From contig NZ_BNAY01000003.1 of the NCBI RefSeq assembly GCF_014654365.1, positions 682,001 to 746,000 on the forward strand: 64,000 bases of DNA. Reading direction: 5' to 3'. The stretch's first letter is position 1. Each line of letters begins with the position of its first letter. The notes beneath the pieces were generated by a model. That model saw only the letters and a program-made list of their open reading frames with translations, had not been told where the DNA came from and searched no databases. The translations under genes were made by a program, and so were the position numbers. Below are positions 1-7,593 of this stretch, piece by piece. This DNA comes from Amycolatopsis oliviviridis. GTDB taxonomy: Bacteria; Actinomycetota; Actinomycetes; Mycobacteriales; Pseudonocardiaceae.

Positions 1-445
1 ACGCGGGCACGAAGTGGACCATGCCGCGGCCGAGCCAGCCGTCGCCGGCGGGCAGGGGCCGCGGGGTGAACTCGCCGATCCCGGCGGTGATCAGCACCGC
101 GCCGGCCCGCAGGACCTGACCGCCGTCGAGCGTGATGGTGATGCCGTCTTCGACGCTTTCGAGTTTCTCGGCCTTGCGCCCGAGCAGATACGCGGGCTTC
201 CACGGCGCGGCCTGGTCGAGCAGGCCCTGCACTAGATCCCGGCCGCGGACCTCGGCGAACCCGCCGACGTCGTAGATCATCTTTTCGGGGTACATCGCGG
301 TGACCTGTCCGCCCGCCTCCGGCAGTGAATCCACGACGGCCATCGAAAGACCGCGGAATCCCGCGTAGTAGGCGGCGAAAAGACCCGTCGGACCGGCCCC
401 GATGATGACGAGGTCGTACGACGTTTCCCCAGCGGACTCGCTCAT
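1..445 (-). CDS. Ferredoxin-NADP(+) reductase / thioredoxin-reductase-like flavoprotein (C-terminus outside window)
   Basis: The first ~148 residues of an FAD/NAD(P)-dependent oxidoreductase are visible; the rest lies beyond the left edge. The N-terminal dinucleotide-binding motif VIIGAGPTGLFAAYYAG (about residues 13-29) binds FAD. The stretch EAGGQVTAMYPEKMIYDVGGF (about 43-63) fits the thioredoxin-reductase-like ferredoxin-NADP reductase (type 2 FNR) family better than true thioredoxin reductase. These enzymes move electrons between NADPH and ferredoxin or flavodoxin in the cytosol. The ATG at 445 directly precedes the FAD motif. The gene diverges from fumC across about 110 bp. The missing C-terminal half prevents a firm subfamily call. 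Confidence 0.8.
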   Translation of the reverse strand, partial: MSESAGETSYDLVIIGAGPTGLFAAYYAGFRGLSMAVVDSLPEAGGQVTAMYPEKMIYDVGGFAEVRGRDLVQGLLDQAAPWKPAYLLGRKAEKLESVEDGITITLDGGQVLRAGAVLITAGIGEFTPRPLPAGDGWLGRGMVHFVPA

Positions 446-558
446 TCTGCACTCTCCCGGGCGGTGGTGGGCGGCGTGATCGAGAACACATTCGATCCTA
501 GCCCTCGCGTGCCGAAAGACACGGAGCGCGCCGGGAGCCGCTGCGCGAGACTTGGGGT

Positions 559-1956
559 ATGGCTGAACAGGAATACCGGATCGAACACGACACCATGGGC
601 GAGGTGCGCGTCCCCGTCGACGCCCTCTACCGCGCGCAGACGCAGCGCGCCGTCGAGAACTTCCCGATCTCCGGCCGGGGCCTGGAGCGCGCCCAGATCC
701 GCGCGCTCGGCCTGCTGAAGGCCGCGGCCGCGCGGGTCAACGCGAAACTCGGCGTGCTGGACGCCGAGGTCGCCGAGGCCATCGCGAAGGCCGCCGACGA
801 GGTCGCCGAAGGCAAGCACGACGCGCATTTCCCGATCGACGTGTTCCAGACCGGTTCCGGGACCTCGTCGAACATGAACGCCAACGAGGTCATCGCGACG
901 CTCGCGTCGAAGGCGCTCGGCCGCGACGTGCACCCGAACGACCACGTCAACGCTTCGCAGTCCTCGAACGACACCTTCCCGACGACGATCCACGTCGCCG
1001 CGACGGAAGCCGTGCTGTCCGACGTGATCCCGGCCCTGGAGTACCTGGCCGCCGCCATCGAGACGCGGGCGGCCGAATGGGCGGGCATCGTGAAGTCCGG
1101 CCGCACGCACCTGATGGACGCCGTGCCGATCACCTTCGGCCAGGAGGCGGGCGCGTGGGCGTCGCAGGTCCGGTTCGGTGTCGAGCGGCTGAAGTCGGGC
1201 CTGCCGCGGCTCGGGGAGCTGCCGATCGGCGGGACCGCGGTCGGTTCCGGGCTGAACGCGCCCGAGGGCTTCGGCGCGGCCGTCTCGCAGGAGCTGGCTT
1301 CGGTGACCGGTCTTCCGCTGACCGAGGCGCGTGACCACTTCGAGGCGCAGGCGACGCAGGACAGCGTCGTCGAGACGTCCGGGCATCTGCGCACGGTCGC
1401 GGTGTCGCTGAACAAGATCGCGAACGATCTGCGCTGGCTGGGCTCCGGTCCGCGCACCGGGCTCGCCGAGCTCGCGCTGCCGGATCTGCAGCCGGGGTCG
1501 TCGATCATGCCGGGCAAGGTGAACCCGGTGATCCCGGAGGCGACGCTGCAGGTGGTCGCCCAGGTGATCGGGAACGACGCGGCCGTCGCCTTCGCCGGAG
1601 CGGCGGGCAACTTCCAGCTCAACGTGAACCTGCCGGTGATCGCGCGCAACGTGCTCGAATCGGCGCGGCTGCTCGCGGCGGTGTCGCGGCTGCTGGCGGA
1701 CAAGGTGTTCGCGGGCGTGACGGTGAACGCCGACCGCGCGCGCGAGTACGCCGAGGGTTCGCCGTCGATCGTGACGCCGCTGAACAAGTACATCGGCTAC
1801 GAAGAGGCCGCGGCCATCGCGAAGCAGGCCCTCAAGGAGCTGAAGACGATCCGCGAGGTCGTGATCGAACGCGGTCACGTCGCGAACGGCAAGCTCACCG
1901 AGGCTCAGCTCGACGAGGCCCTCGACGTACTCCGCATGGCGCGCGGAGGCCGCTAA
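559..1956 (+). CDS. fumC: Class II fumarate hydratase
   Basis: 465 residues, the usual length for class II fumarase, which interconverts fumarate and malate in the TCA cycle as a cytosolic homotetramer without an iron-sulfur cluster. The family signature GSSIMPGKVNP lies at about residues 314-324. TGSGTSSNMNANEV (about 98-111) and SGRTHLMDAVPITFGQE (about 179-195) are also present. The THLMD form instead of THLQD is seen in actinobacterial class II enzymes. The ATG gives a normal N-terminus (MAEQEYRIEHDTMGEV). Its TAA stop overlaps the TAG stop of the convergent TetR gene by two bases. It matches M. tuberculosis Rv1098c in a locally conserved gene order. Aspartate ammonia-lyase is the only realistic alternative. 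Confidence 0.95.
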   Translation: MAEQEYRIEHDTMGEVRVPVDALYRAQTQRAVENFPISGRGLERAQIRALGLLKAAAARVNAKLGVLDAEVAEAIAKAADEVAEGKHDAHFPIDVFQTGSGTSSNMNANEVIATLASKALGRDVHPNDHVNASQSSNDTFPTTIHVAATEAVLSDVIPALEYLAAAIETRAAEWAGIVKSGRTHLMDAVPITFGQEAGAWASQVRFGVERLKSGLPRLGELPIGGTAVGSGLNAPEGFGAAVSQELASVTGLPLTEARDHFEAQATQDSVVETSGHLRTVAVSLNKIANDLRWLGSGPRTGLAELALPDLQPGSSIMPGKVNPVIPEATLQVVAQVIGNDAAVAFAGAAGNFQLNVNLPVIARNVLESARLLAAVSRLLADKVFAGVTVNADRAREYAEGSPSIVTPLNKYIGYEEAAAIAKQALKELKTIREVVIERGHVANGKLTEAQLDEALDVLRMARGGR

Positions 1957-2534
1957 GCGCCGAGAGCGACCACTGCCGCGTGAAGTGGTGAGGCGAGCGA
2001 AGCCGCCAGCCCACCCGAAGGCCGTTTCTCGGTGAACAGGTGCAGCCAGGTCAGCACCGGGCCGAGCAGGATCGCGTGCACGAGAGCCGGATCGGGCCGT
2101 CGTGAGAGTTCCCCTCTCGCGACGGCCCGATCCAGCATCAGGGCCAGATATCCGCGTTCACGCCCGAGGAACACCTCGCCGAACCGTGCTTCCAGCGCCT
2201 GATCCGCCCGGACGTCGGCGAGCAGCGACGGCAGCGCCCGCCGCAGCTCCGCACTGTCCAAAGAGGACTGGATCACCCCGAGGACCGCCGCCACGTCACC
2301 CCGCAGCGAACCGGTGTCCTCCGGCGGTTCGAGGTCGACGGGGTGGATCACCGCGGCGAACACGAGTTCCGCCTTCGACCGCCATCGCCGGTACACCGCG
2401 GCCTTGCCGACGCCCGCCCGCGCCGCGACCGCGTCGATCGTGCAGCGCTGGTAACCGGTTTCGGTCAGCAACGCCCGCACAGCCTCACGGACCGCGTCGT
2501 CGATTCCTTCTTCCCTCGGCCTGCCTCTCGCCAT
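1953..2534 (-). CDS. TetR/AcrR-family transcriptional regulator
   Basis: 193 residues. The N-terminal TetR DNA-binding domain covers about residues 10-60, with the helix-turn-helix TIDAVAARAGVGKAAVYRRW. The rest is a helical ligand-binding/dimerisation domain of the TetR C-terminal type. It diverges from an SRPBCC-family gene across only 43 bp, and that gap holds a near-perfect 19-bp palindrome (2546-2564). Autoregulation and control of the SRPBCC gene is therefore the simplest reading. The ligand is unknown. The 3' end overlaps the fumC stop. Confidence 0.9.
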   Translation of the reverse strand: MARGRPREEGIDDAVREAVRALLTETGYQRCTIDAVAARAGVGKAAVYRRWRSKAELVFAAVIHPVDLEPPEDTGSLRGDVAAVLGVIQSSLDSAELRRALPSLLADVRADQALEARFGEVFLGRERGYLALMLDRAVARGELSRRPDPALVHAILLGPVLTWLHLFTEKRPSGGLAASLASPLHAAVVALGA

Positions 2535-2545
2535 GCACCCAGTTT

Positions 2546-2564
2546 ACGAGACTGACAGTTCCGT
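2546..2564. promoter_or_regulatory. Candidate TetR operator
   Basis: The sequence ACGAGACTGACAGTTCCGT is an almost perfect 19-bp inverted repeat: the ACTG-A-CAGT core is perfect, and two symmetric position pairs differ outside it. It sits between the divergent TetR start (2534) and the SRPBCC start (2578), the standard place for an autoregulated TetR operator. Size and symmetry fit TetR dimers. Binding is inference. Confidence 0.6.
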
Positions 2565-2577
2565 ATATCGTCCGGGT

Positions 2578-3036
2578 ATGACCTGGACCAGGACCTCCCG
2601 CGAAATCCTCCCCTGCCCGCCGTCCGCGCTCTGGCCGTCGCTGGCCGGCTTCACCCGTTGGCCCGACTGGGATCCCGACCTCACCGGCGCCGAACTGCAC
2701 GGCCCTGCCGCGGTGGGGACGACCGGTTTCCTCGTGCCTTCCGGGGCCGTGCGCGGCCGCGTGCACTCACGGGTCGCCGAGCCGTTCACGATCACGTCTT
2801 TCGTCCAGGACCGCGAGATCGCCATCCGCCAGCCGATTCCGCTCGGCGCCATGGATCTCGCGCTGAGGCTGACCGCGGTCGAGGGCGGGACGGAGCTCGT
2901 CCAGGAGATCACCCTCACCGGGCCGCTGCGCGCGGTCATGGTCGCGGTCATCGGCGGCGACGTCGTCAAGCACTTCGACGTCAAATGCGCCCGCCTCGCC
3001 GAGCTCGCGGCGGCGCAGGCCGATCACGACGCCTGA
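2578..3036 (+). CDS. SRPBCC family protein (polyketide cyclase/START-like fold)
   Basis: 152 residues from the ATG at 2578. An in-frame ATG at 2533 would run back through the candidate operator and the TetR start, so the later start is preferred. The pattern fits the Bet v1/START-like SRPBCC superfamily: SREILPCPPSALWPSLAGFTRWPDWDPDL at the N-terminus, alternating strands, and a final helix with HFDVKCARLAELAA. The fold makes a hydrophobic pocket, and the substrate cannot be read from sequence. It is probably controlled by the adjacent TetR regulator. Its last ~270 bp are overlapped on the opposite strand by the extended 3' end of the EamA gene. Confidence 0.85.
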   Translation: MTWTRTSREILPCPPSALWPSLAGFTRWPDWDPDLTGAELHGPAAVGTTGFLVPSGAVRGRVHSRVAEPFTITSFVQDREIAIRQPIPLGAMDLALRLTAVEGGTELVQEITLTGPLRAVMVAVIGGDVVKHFDVKCARLAELAAAQADHDA

Positions 3037-3864
3037 GGACACCAGCGCGACCCCGATCAGCTGGGAGAACCGGAAATCCTGCATGCCCAGCAGGAGCGAG
3101 ACGGCCAGTCCGGACACCGGCATCAGCCCGACCAGCACGCCGGCCCGATCGGCACCCAGCGCCGAAACCGCCGAGTACCACAGGAGAAACGCGATCGCGG
3201 TGACGACGACCGTCAGGTAGCCGAGCGCGATCAGCTCCCGTCCGTCCGGCCACGCCCAGGCGCCGGACGGGTCGGCGACCGTACCGACCACCGCGCCGCC
3301 GACGCCCGCCGCACAGCAACCCCAGGTCGCGGTCGCCAGCGGTCCGAGGCGTTCGAGCACGCCGACGGCGAGCAGCGTGAACAGCGCCTCGCACACCATC
3401 GCGAGCGCCGCGAGCACCAGCCCCTGCCAGCGCGCGGCGCCGCCGCCGGACAGCACCGCGATCCCGAGCCCGGCGAGCACCGCCCCGGCCACCGGCGCCC
3501 ACGACGGCCGTCTCCCCTTGGCCAGCGGGGCGGCGAGCGCGAGCACCAGCGGCGTGCCGCCGAGGAACGCGGCGACCAGGCCGGGTTCGGCGTAGCGCTG
3601 CGCGAACAGCAGGCACGCCTGGAACCCGATCATCCCGGTCGCCGCGAGGGCGATCAGCGCGGGCCAGTCGCGCCTGCCAGGCAGCGGCATCGGCTGTCCG
3701 CGCAGCCGCGCCCACGCCAGCAGGAGAACTCCCGCCAGCGCGTAGCGCAGCGCCTGCCCGGTGATCACCGGATAGCCGTCGAGCATTCCCGTCACCGGTA
3801 CGGACGCGCCGACGACCAGCACCCCCAGTACGCCGAGCGTCACACCTCTTCGTTCGCTGTCCAT
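2767..3864 (-). CDS. EamA/DMT-family transporter with antisense C-terminal extension
   Basis: 365 residues from the ATG at 3864. About ten hydrophobic segments in two repeated halves (about residues 8-275) fit the ten-helix EamA drug/metabolite exporter family; one internal stretch reads SWAPVAGAVLAGLGIAVLSG. Family members normally end soon after the tenth helix, here near GVVIGLRRRELGEAGAF (about residue 276). No stop occurs there. The frame continues about 89 hydrophilic residues antisense to the SRPBCC gene, and that tail resembles shadow sequence (DDRDHDRAQRPGEG). The stop has probably been lost, or a sequencing error hides it. The exported compound is unknown. The start avoids an upstream in-frame ATG that lies inside the palindrome at 3979-4033. 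Confidence 0.8.
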   Translation of the reverse strand: MDSERRGVTLGVLGVLVVGASVPVTGMLDGYPVITGQALRYALAGVLLLAWARLRGQPMPLPGRRDWPALIALAATGMIGFQACLLFAQRYAEPGLVAAFLGGTPLVLALAAPLAKGRRPSWAPVAGAVLAGLGIAVLSGGGAARWQGLVLAALAMVCEALFTLLAVGVLERLGPLATATWGCCAAGVGGAVVGTVADPSGAWAWPDGRELIALGYLTVVVTAIAFLLWYSAVSALGADRAGVLVGLMPVSGLAVSLLLGMQDFRFSQLIGVALVSSGVVIGLRRRELGEAGAFDVEVLDDVAADDRDHDRAQRPGEGDLLDELRPALDRGQPQREIHGAERNRLADGDLAVLDERRDRERLGDP

Positions 3865-3978
3865 GCCTCCACGATGTCGGCGATTTGGACCAGAACACAG
3901 ATCCAGAACCACCCCTTTCAACTGGACCATAAGTCGCCGTCCCGGTACAGGTGCCTGCCCGCCTTCATGTACTCGGCA

Positions 3979-4033
3979 AGGTGTGAAGGTCGGGTTTCCT
4001 CGGCTGAGCCGAGGGAAGGGGGCCTTCACGCGC
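3979..4033. repeat. 55-bp intergenic palindrome, GTGAAGGCCCCC type (degenerate copy)
   Basis: The right arm is identical to that of the intact copy at 19807-19861, and the centre CGGCTGAGCCG is unchanged. The left arm carries about nine substitutions, so the copy can no longer form a full hairpin. It lies between the starts of two divergent genes. A terminator role is therefore unlikely for this copy, and a mobile or decaying repeat is a better fit. Confidence 0.75.
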
Positions 4034-4207
4034 GGCCACGGTGACTGTTGTGACTGCTGGTGCGCCCGGGGCGGTCACGAAGGTAGTGAAGGACCTGAAC
4101 CGCGACTGATCGCGGCCAGAATCCAGTAGGTACTCAAGACGCCCTTGGCGCTAACCCGAATCGCCACTCACGACCACCCCGGCCCACTCGGTACCGGCGC
4201 CCTCACC

Positions 4208-4236
4208 CGTGCCTGGGTCCGGCAGGACCAGGCACG
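4208..4236. promoter_or_regulatory. Inverted repeat upstream of MmyB-like regulator
   Basis: CGTGCCTGG and CCAGGCACG face each other across an 11-nt centre, 30 bp before the start of the downstream helix-turn-helix gene. The nine outer base pairs are perfect. It could be an autoregulatory operator or a leader hairpin. Which protein binds it, if any, is unknown. Confidence 0.4.
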
Positions 4237-4265
4237 GCCAAGCGGGCTCCGGGATACTTGTCGAC

Positions 4266-5108
4266 ATGACCGAGACGGCCGAACTGGGCGACTTCCTCAA
4301 GGCGCGCAGGGCCGCGCTGGATCCGGCCGACCTCGGCCTCCCGACCGGCTTCAACCAGCGGCGGGTCGCCGGGCTCCGGCGTGAGGAGCTCGCCCAGCTG
4401 GCCGGGATCAGCGTCGACTACTACACGCGGCTGGAGCAGGGCCGGGCGCGCAACGTGTCCGATTCCGTCCTCGAATCGCTGAGCCGGGCGCTGCGGCTGC
4501 ACCGCGACGAGGAGACCTACCTGCGGAATCTGGCGGCGCCGAAGCGCAAACGCGTCGCGCGGCCGCGGGCGCAGCGGGTCCGGCCGGAACTGCAGCTGAT
4601 GCTGAACGCGATCCAGTCCCCGGCGTTCGTGTTCGGGCGCTATCTGGACGTGCTGGCCTGGAACCCGCTCGGCGGCGCACTGTCCTTCGACTTCAGTGCC
4701 ACACCGCCCGGCGAGCGCAACATCCCGAAGATGTTCTTCCTCGACGAGCACGCCCGCGAGATGCACCCGGAGTGGACGACGGTGGCGAGAGAGGTCGTGG
4801 CGAACCTTCGCTCCGAGAGCGGGAAGTATCCGGACGACCCGTACCTCGCCCAGCTCGTCGGCGAGCTCTCCCTCGGCAGCGAGGAGTTCCGCAAGCTGTG
4901 GGCGAAGCACACCGTGCGCGAGAAGGCGCACGCGTGGAAGGTGATGATCAACCCGATCGTCGGCGAGCTCCGGCTGCGCTACGAGACGCTGCGGCTGCCC
5001 GACGAGCCGGAGCTGGCCCTCGTGATCTACACCGCCGAACCCGGCTCCGACAGCGAACGGGCGCTCGGCCTGCTCGCCAGCTGGGTCGCCGATCCCGCGC
5101 ACGCCTGA
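4266..5108 (+). CDS. MmyB-like XRE-family transcriptional regulator
   Basis: 280 residues. The N-terminal XRE helix-turn-helix covers about residues 8-75 and contains RVAGLRREELAQLAGISVDYYTRLEQGR, typical of this actinobacterial regulator group. The C-terminal domain (about 105-270) fits the MmyB-like ligand-binding domain, a PAS-like pocket reported to bind fatty acids in family members, with landmarks such as FVFGRYLDVLAWNPLGG. The ATG at 4266 is chosen because family members begin a few residues before FLKARRAALDP. The target gene is not evident. The neighbouring DNA ligase lies 46 bp downstream on the same strand but looks functionally unrelated. Confidence 0.88.
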   Translation: MTETAELGDFLKARRAALDPADLGLPTGFNQRRVAGLRREELAQLAGISVDYYTRLEQGRARNVSDSVLESLSRALRLHRDEETYLRNLAAPKRKRVARPRAQRVRPELQLMLNAIQSPAFVFGRYLDVLAWNPLGGALSFDFSATPPGERNIPKMFFLDEHAREMHPEWTTVAREVVANLRSESGKYPDDPYLAQLVGELSLGSEEFRKLWAKHTVREKAHAWKVMINPIVGELRLRYETLRLPDEPELALVIYTAEPGSDSERALGLLASWVADPAHA

Positions 5109-5154
5109 ACGCGCTCGGCGGGAAACTGTCGGTCCCCGGGTCCATGATGGACCC

Positions 5155-6666
5155 ATGTTGCTCACCGCGGTGGTGACCGCGTCGGCCGAACTGGCCGCCA
5201 CGAGGTCCAGGAAGGCGAAGATCGCCACCCTGGCCGCACTGCTGCGCGCCGCGGGCGAGCCGGAGCTCCCCGCGGTCGTCGCGTTCCTCACCGGGCAGCC
5301 GACGCAGGGCCGCATCGGCACCGGCTGGCGGACGCTGGCGGAACTGGACGCGGCTCCGGCCGCCGAGCCGTCGTTGACCGTGGCCGAGGTCGACTCGGCA
5401 CTCGGCACCGTGGGGGCGGCGTCCGGTGCCGGGTCGGTGAAGCTGCGCGCGGAAACTTTGCGGGCGCTGTTCACCAGGATGACGAAGAGCGAGCAGGAGT
5501 TCCTGTTCCGGCTGCTCACCGGCGAGCTGCGGCAGGGCGCGCTCGAAGGGATCATGGTGGACGCCATCGCGGCGGCGTCCGAGATCCCGGCCGAGGAGGT
5601 CCGACGGGCGTTCATGCTGTCCGGGCAGTTGCCGGTGACGGGGCTCGCGGCGATGACCGGCGGCCGGGAGCGGCTGGCGGAGTTCAAACTGGCCCTGGGC
5701 AGGCCGATCCGGCCGATGCTGGCGTCCCCGGCGGAGTCGCTGGAGGAGGCGGTCACCGAGCACGACGGTGCACTGGTCGAGTACAAAATGGACGGTGCGC
5801 GGATCCAGGTCCACCGCGAAGGCGACGAGGTGCACGTCTACACCCGGACGCTGCGGGAGATCACCGGCAGCGTCGGCGAACTGGTGGACCTCGTGCGCTT
5901 GCTTCCGTGTACGTCCGTGGTGCTCGACGGTGAGACGCTGGCCCTGACCGACGACGGCAGGCCGAGGCCGTTCCAGGAGACGATGAGCCGGTTCGGCAGC
6001 ACACGCGAGGAGCAGGTCAAGGCGTTGCTGCTGCGGCCGTACTTCTTCGACTGCCTGCACCTCGACGGCGCGGACCTGCTGGACGCGCCGTTGTCCGAGC
6101 GGAACGCCGCGCTGCGGAAGGTCGCCGGGGCGCACGTCATCCCCGGCGAGATCGCGCCGTCGTCCGCCGCCGAGGTGCTGGAAGCGGCGATGGCCGCCGG
6201 GCACGAGGGCGTGATGGTCAAGGACCTCGCGTCGCCGTACGCGGCGGGCCGCCGCGGGCGCGCGTGGCTCAAGGTGAAACCGGTGCACACGATCGACCTG
6301 ATCGTGCTCGCCGCGGAATGGGGGCACGGCAGGCGCACCGGCACGCTGTCGAACCTGCATCTCGGCGCGCGCGACCCCGACGGCGGGCCGCCGATCATGG
6401 TCGGCAAGACGTTCAAGGGCATGACGGACGAGTTGCTGTCGTGGCAGACGAAGACGTTCCAGGAGATCGAGACTCACCGCACGGACTGGGCGGTCCACGT
6501 GCGGCCGGAGCTCGTCGTCGAAATCGAACTCGACGGGGCGCAGGTGAGCACGCGTTACCCGGGCGGGCTGGCGCTGCGGTTCGCGCGGGTCGTGCGATAC
6601 CGGCCGGACAAGGAGGCCGCGGACGCCGACACCATCGACACCGTGCGCGGCCTCCTCAAGCCCTAG
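5155..6666 (+). CDS. ATP-dependent DNA ligase (LigB-type)
   Basis: 503 residues, the length of the mycobacterial LigB-like ATP-dependent ligases with three domains: an N-terminal helical domain (about 1-170), the adenylation domain (about 190-390) and an OB fold (about 400-500). Motif I is EYKMDGARIQVHR, with K211 as the expected AMP-accepting lysine. Later motifs include LDGETLAL, FDCLHLDG, HEGVMVKDL and AWLKVKPVHT. It seals nicks in DNA using ATP. Actinobacteria also carry an essential NAD-dependent LigA, so this enzyme is probably an accessory repair ligase. No Ku or primase partner is adjacent, so it is not the LigD type. Confidence 0.92.
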   Translation: MLLTAVVTASAELAATRSRKAKIATLAALLRAAGEPELPAVVAFLTGQPTQGRIGTGWRTLAELDAAPAAEPSLTVAEVDSALGTVGAASGAGSVKLRAETLRALFTRMTKSEQEFLFRLLTGELRQGALEGIMVDAIAAASEIPAEEVRRAFMLSGQLPVTGLAAMTGGRERLAEFKLALGRPIRPMLASPAESLEEAVTEHDGALVEYKMDGARIQVHREGDEVHVYTRTLREITGSVGELVDLVRLLPCTSVVLDGETLALTDDGRPRPFQETMSRFGSTREEQVKALLLRPYFFDCLHLDGADLLDAPLSERNAALRKVAGAHVIPGEIAPSSAAEVLEAAMAAGHEGVMVKDLASPYAAGRRGRAWLKVKPVHTIDLIVLAAEWGHGRRTGTLSNLHLGARDPDGGPPIMVGKTFKGMTDELLSWQTKTFQEIETHRTDWAVHVRPELVVEIELDGAQVSTRYPGGLALRFARVVRYRPDKEAADADTIDTVRGLLKP

Positions 6667-6697
6667 CGCAACGACCGCATCCAGAGGACGAAACGCG

Positions 6698-7075
6698 TCA
6701 GTAGCAGCGGTCCGAAGAGATCTTGTAGGTGTAGTTGTTCGAGAGGTTGGAGGTCACCTCGAAGCGGATCTTGTGATACACCGGCGGCTCCCCGAGCACG
6801 CCGTGCTTCACCGTGCGCTCCTTGCCCGGCGCGATGGCCCCGCTCCAGAGGCCCTTGTCGAAGGTGTCGTCGATGATCTGGACGAGCATTCCCCGGTAGT
6901 CGTGGTTGTGCACGGTGATGTCGATGCTCTGCCCCGCGCTCACCTCGACGACCTTGGTCGACGCGCCCATCAGCGGCCCGCCCTCACAGACCTTCGAGGC
7001 CGCCGAAGCGGACGGTGCCATCAGCAGGGTGCCGGCCAGCGCGACCGGGACGACGGCGAGCAGTTTCTTGTTCAT
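6698..7075 (-). CDS. Small secreted protein of unknown function
   Basis: 125 residues from the ATG at 7075. The start has a classic signal peptide (MNKKLLAVVPVALAGTLLMAPSASA) with cleavage expected after ASA. The mature ~100 residues look like a small beta-rich domain with two cysteines, one near each end (VCEGG and DRCY), which could form one disulfide. Its ATG overlaps the TGA of the upstream secreted-protein gene by four bases, so the two are translationally coupled. Not recognised as a known family. Confidence 0.75.
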   Translation of the reverse strand: MNKKLLAVVPVALAGTLLMAPSASAASKVCEGGPLMGASTKVVEVSAGQSIDITVHNHDYRGMLVQIIDDTFDKGLWSGAIAPGKERTVKHGVLGEPPVYHKIRFEVTSNLSNNYTYKISSDRCY

Positions 7076-7413
7076 CGGTTCCCCACAACGGTCTTGACGA
7101 CATTGGACTGGACGGCCAGGTCGAGGCCGATCTTCATGTTTCCCCCGCAGTAGGCCTTCTCGCCGTTCTTGAAATGCACCGTCAGATCCCCGGCGCATTC
7201 GAAGACCTTGACGTCCCAGGTGCGGGTGCCCGGCTTCAGGCAGATCGCGTCCTTCCCGGCCCGGCGCATCCAGCCGTGATAGCCGGACTCGCAGGTAATG
7301 ATCGGATCACTGCCCGAAACGGGCGCCGGAGCCGCCTGTGCGGCGGTGACCGGCAGGAGTGCCACGGTGAGCGTGGCCCCGGCCAGTGCGGCGACCTTGA
7401 CGTACGGACGCAT
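7072..7413 (-). CDS. Small secreted cysteine-containing protein of unknown function
   Basis: 113 residues from the ATG at 7413, preceded by a GGAAAGGGAA ribosome-binding stretch. The first ~28 residues (MRPYVKVAALAGATLTVALL and on to AQAAPAP) form a Sec signal peptide. The mature part holds four cysteines (CESG, ICLK, ECAG, YCGG), enough for two disulfides in a secreted domain. The four-base overlap with the next gene shows a two-gene operon of secreted proteins. Not recognised as a known family. Confidence 0.75.
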   Translation of the reverse strand: MRPYVKVAALAGATLTVALLPVTAAQAAPAPVSGSDPIITCESGYHGWMRRAGKDAICLKPGTRTWDVKVFECAGDLTVHFKNGEKAYCGGNMKIGLDLAVQSNVVKTVVGNR

Positions 7414-7593
7414 GGATTCCCTTTCCGCGATGAATGTGAGAGTGTTTCGGAAAATCCCCGTCCGGAATTCCCGGACGCCGATGACGTTAAAGGCGTCCGC
7501 GGCCACTCGGAAAGCGATTCACGACCACGAAATGGCCATGGCCAAGGAAACAATGTCCACGCAGGTCAGCGCTTTGGCCACCGGCCCCGAAGG

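Larger units (their letters stand above)
3865..4265. other. Gene-free stretch between divergent eamA and regulator genes
   Basis: This 401-bp gap lies between two divergent starts. It holds one degenerate member of the 55-bp palindrome family (3979-4033) and a 13-bp-arm hairpin (4208-4236) just before the downstream regulator. No frame with gene-like codon use and no tRNA-like fold was seen in the remainder. Confidence 0.6.

Noticed and set aside
442..1878. Long open frame antisense to fumC
   Set aside because: It lies wholly opposite a strongly conserved enzyme, is Arg/Asp/Val-rich without domain-like pattern, and is a usual by-product of high-G+C codon bias.
7533..7544. Perfect palindrome TGGCCATGGCCA as an operator
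   Set aside because: It is 12 bp, made of common restriction-like sequence, and far from either start; chance occurrence is likely.
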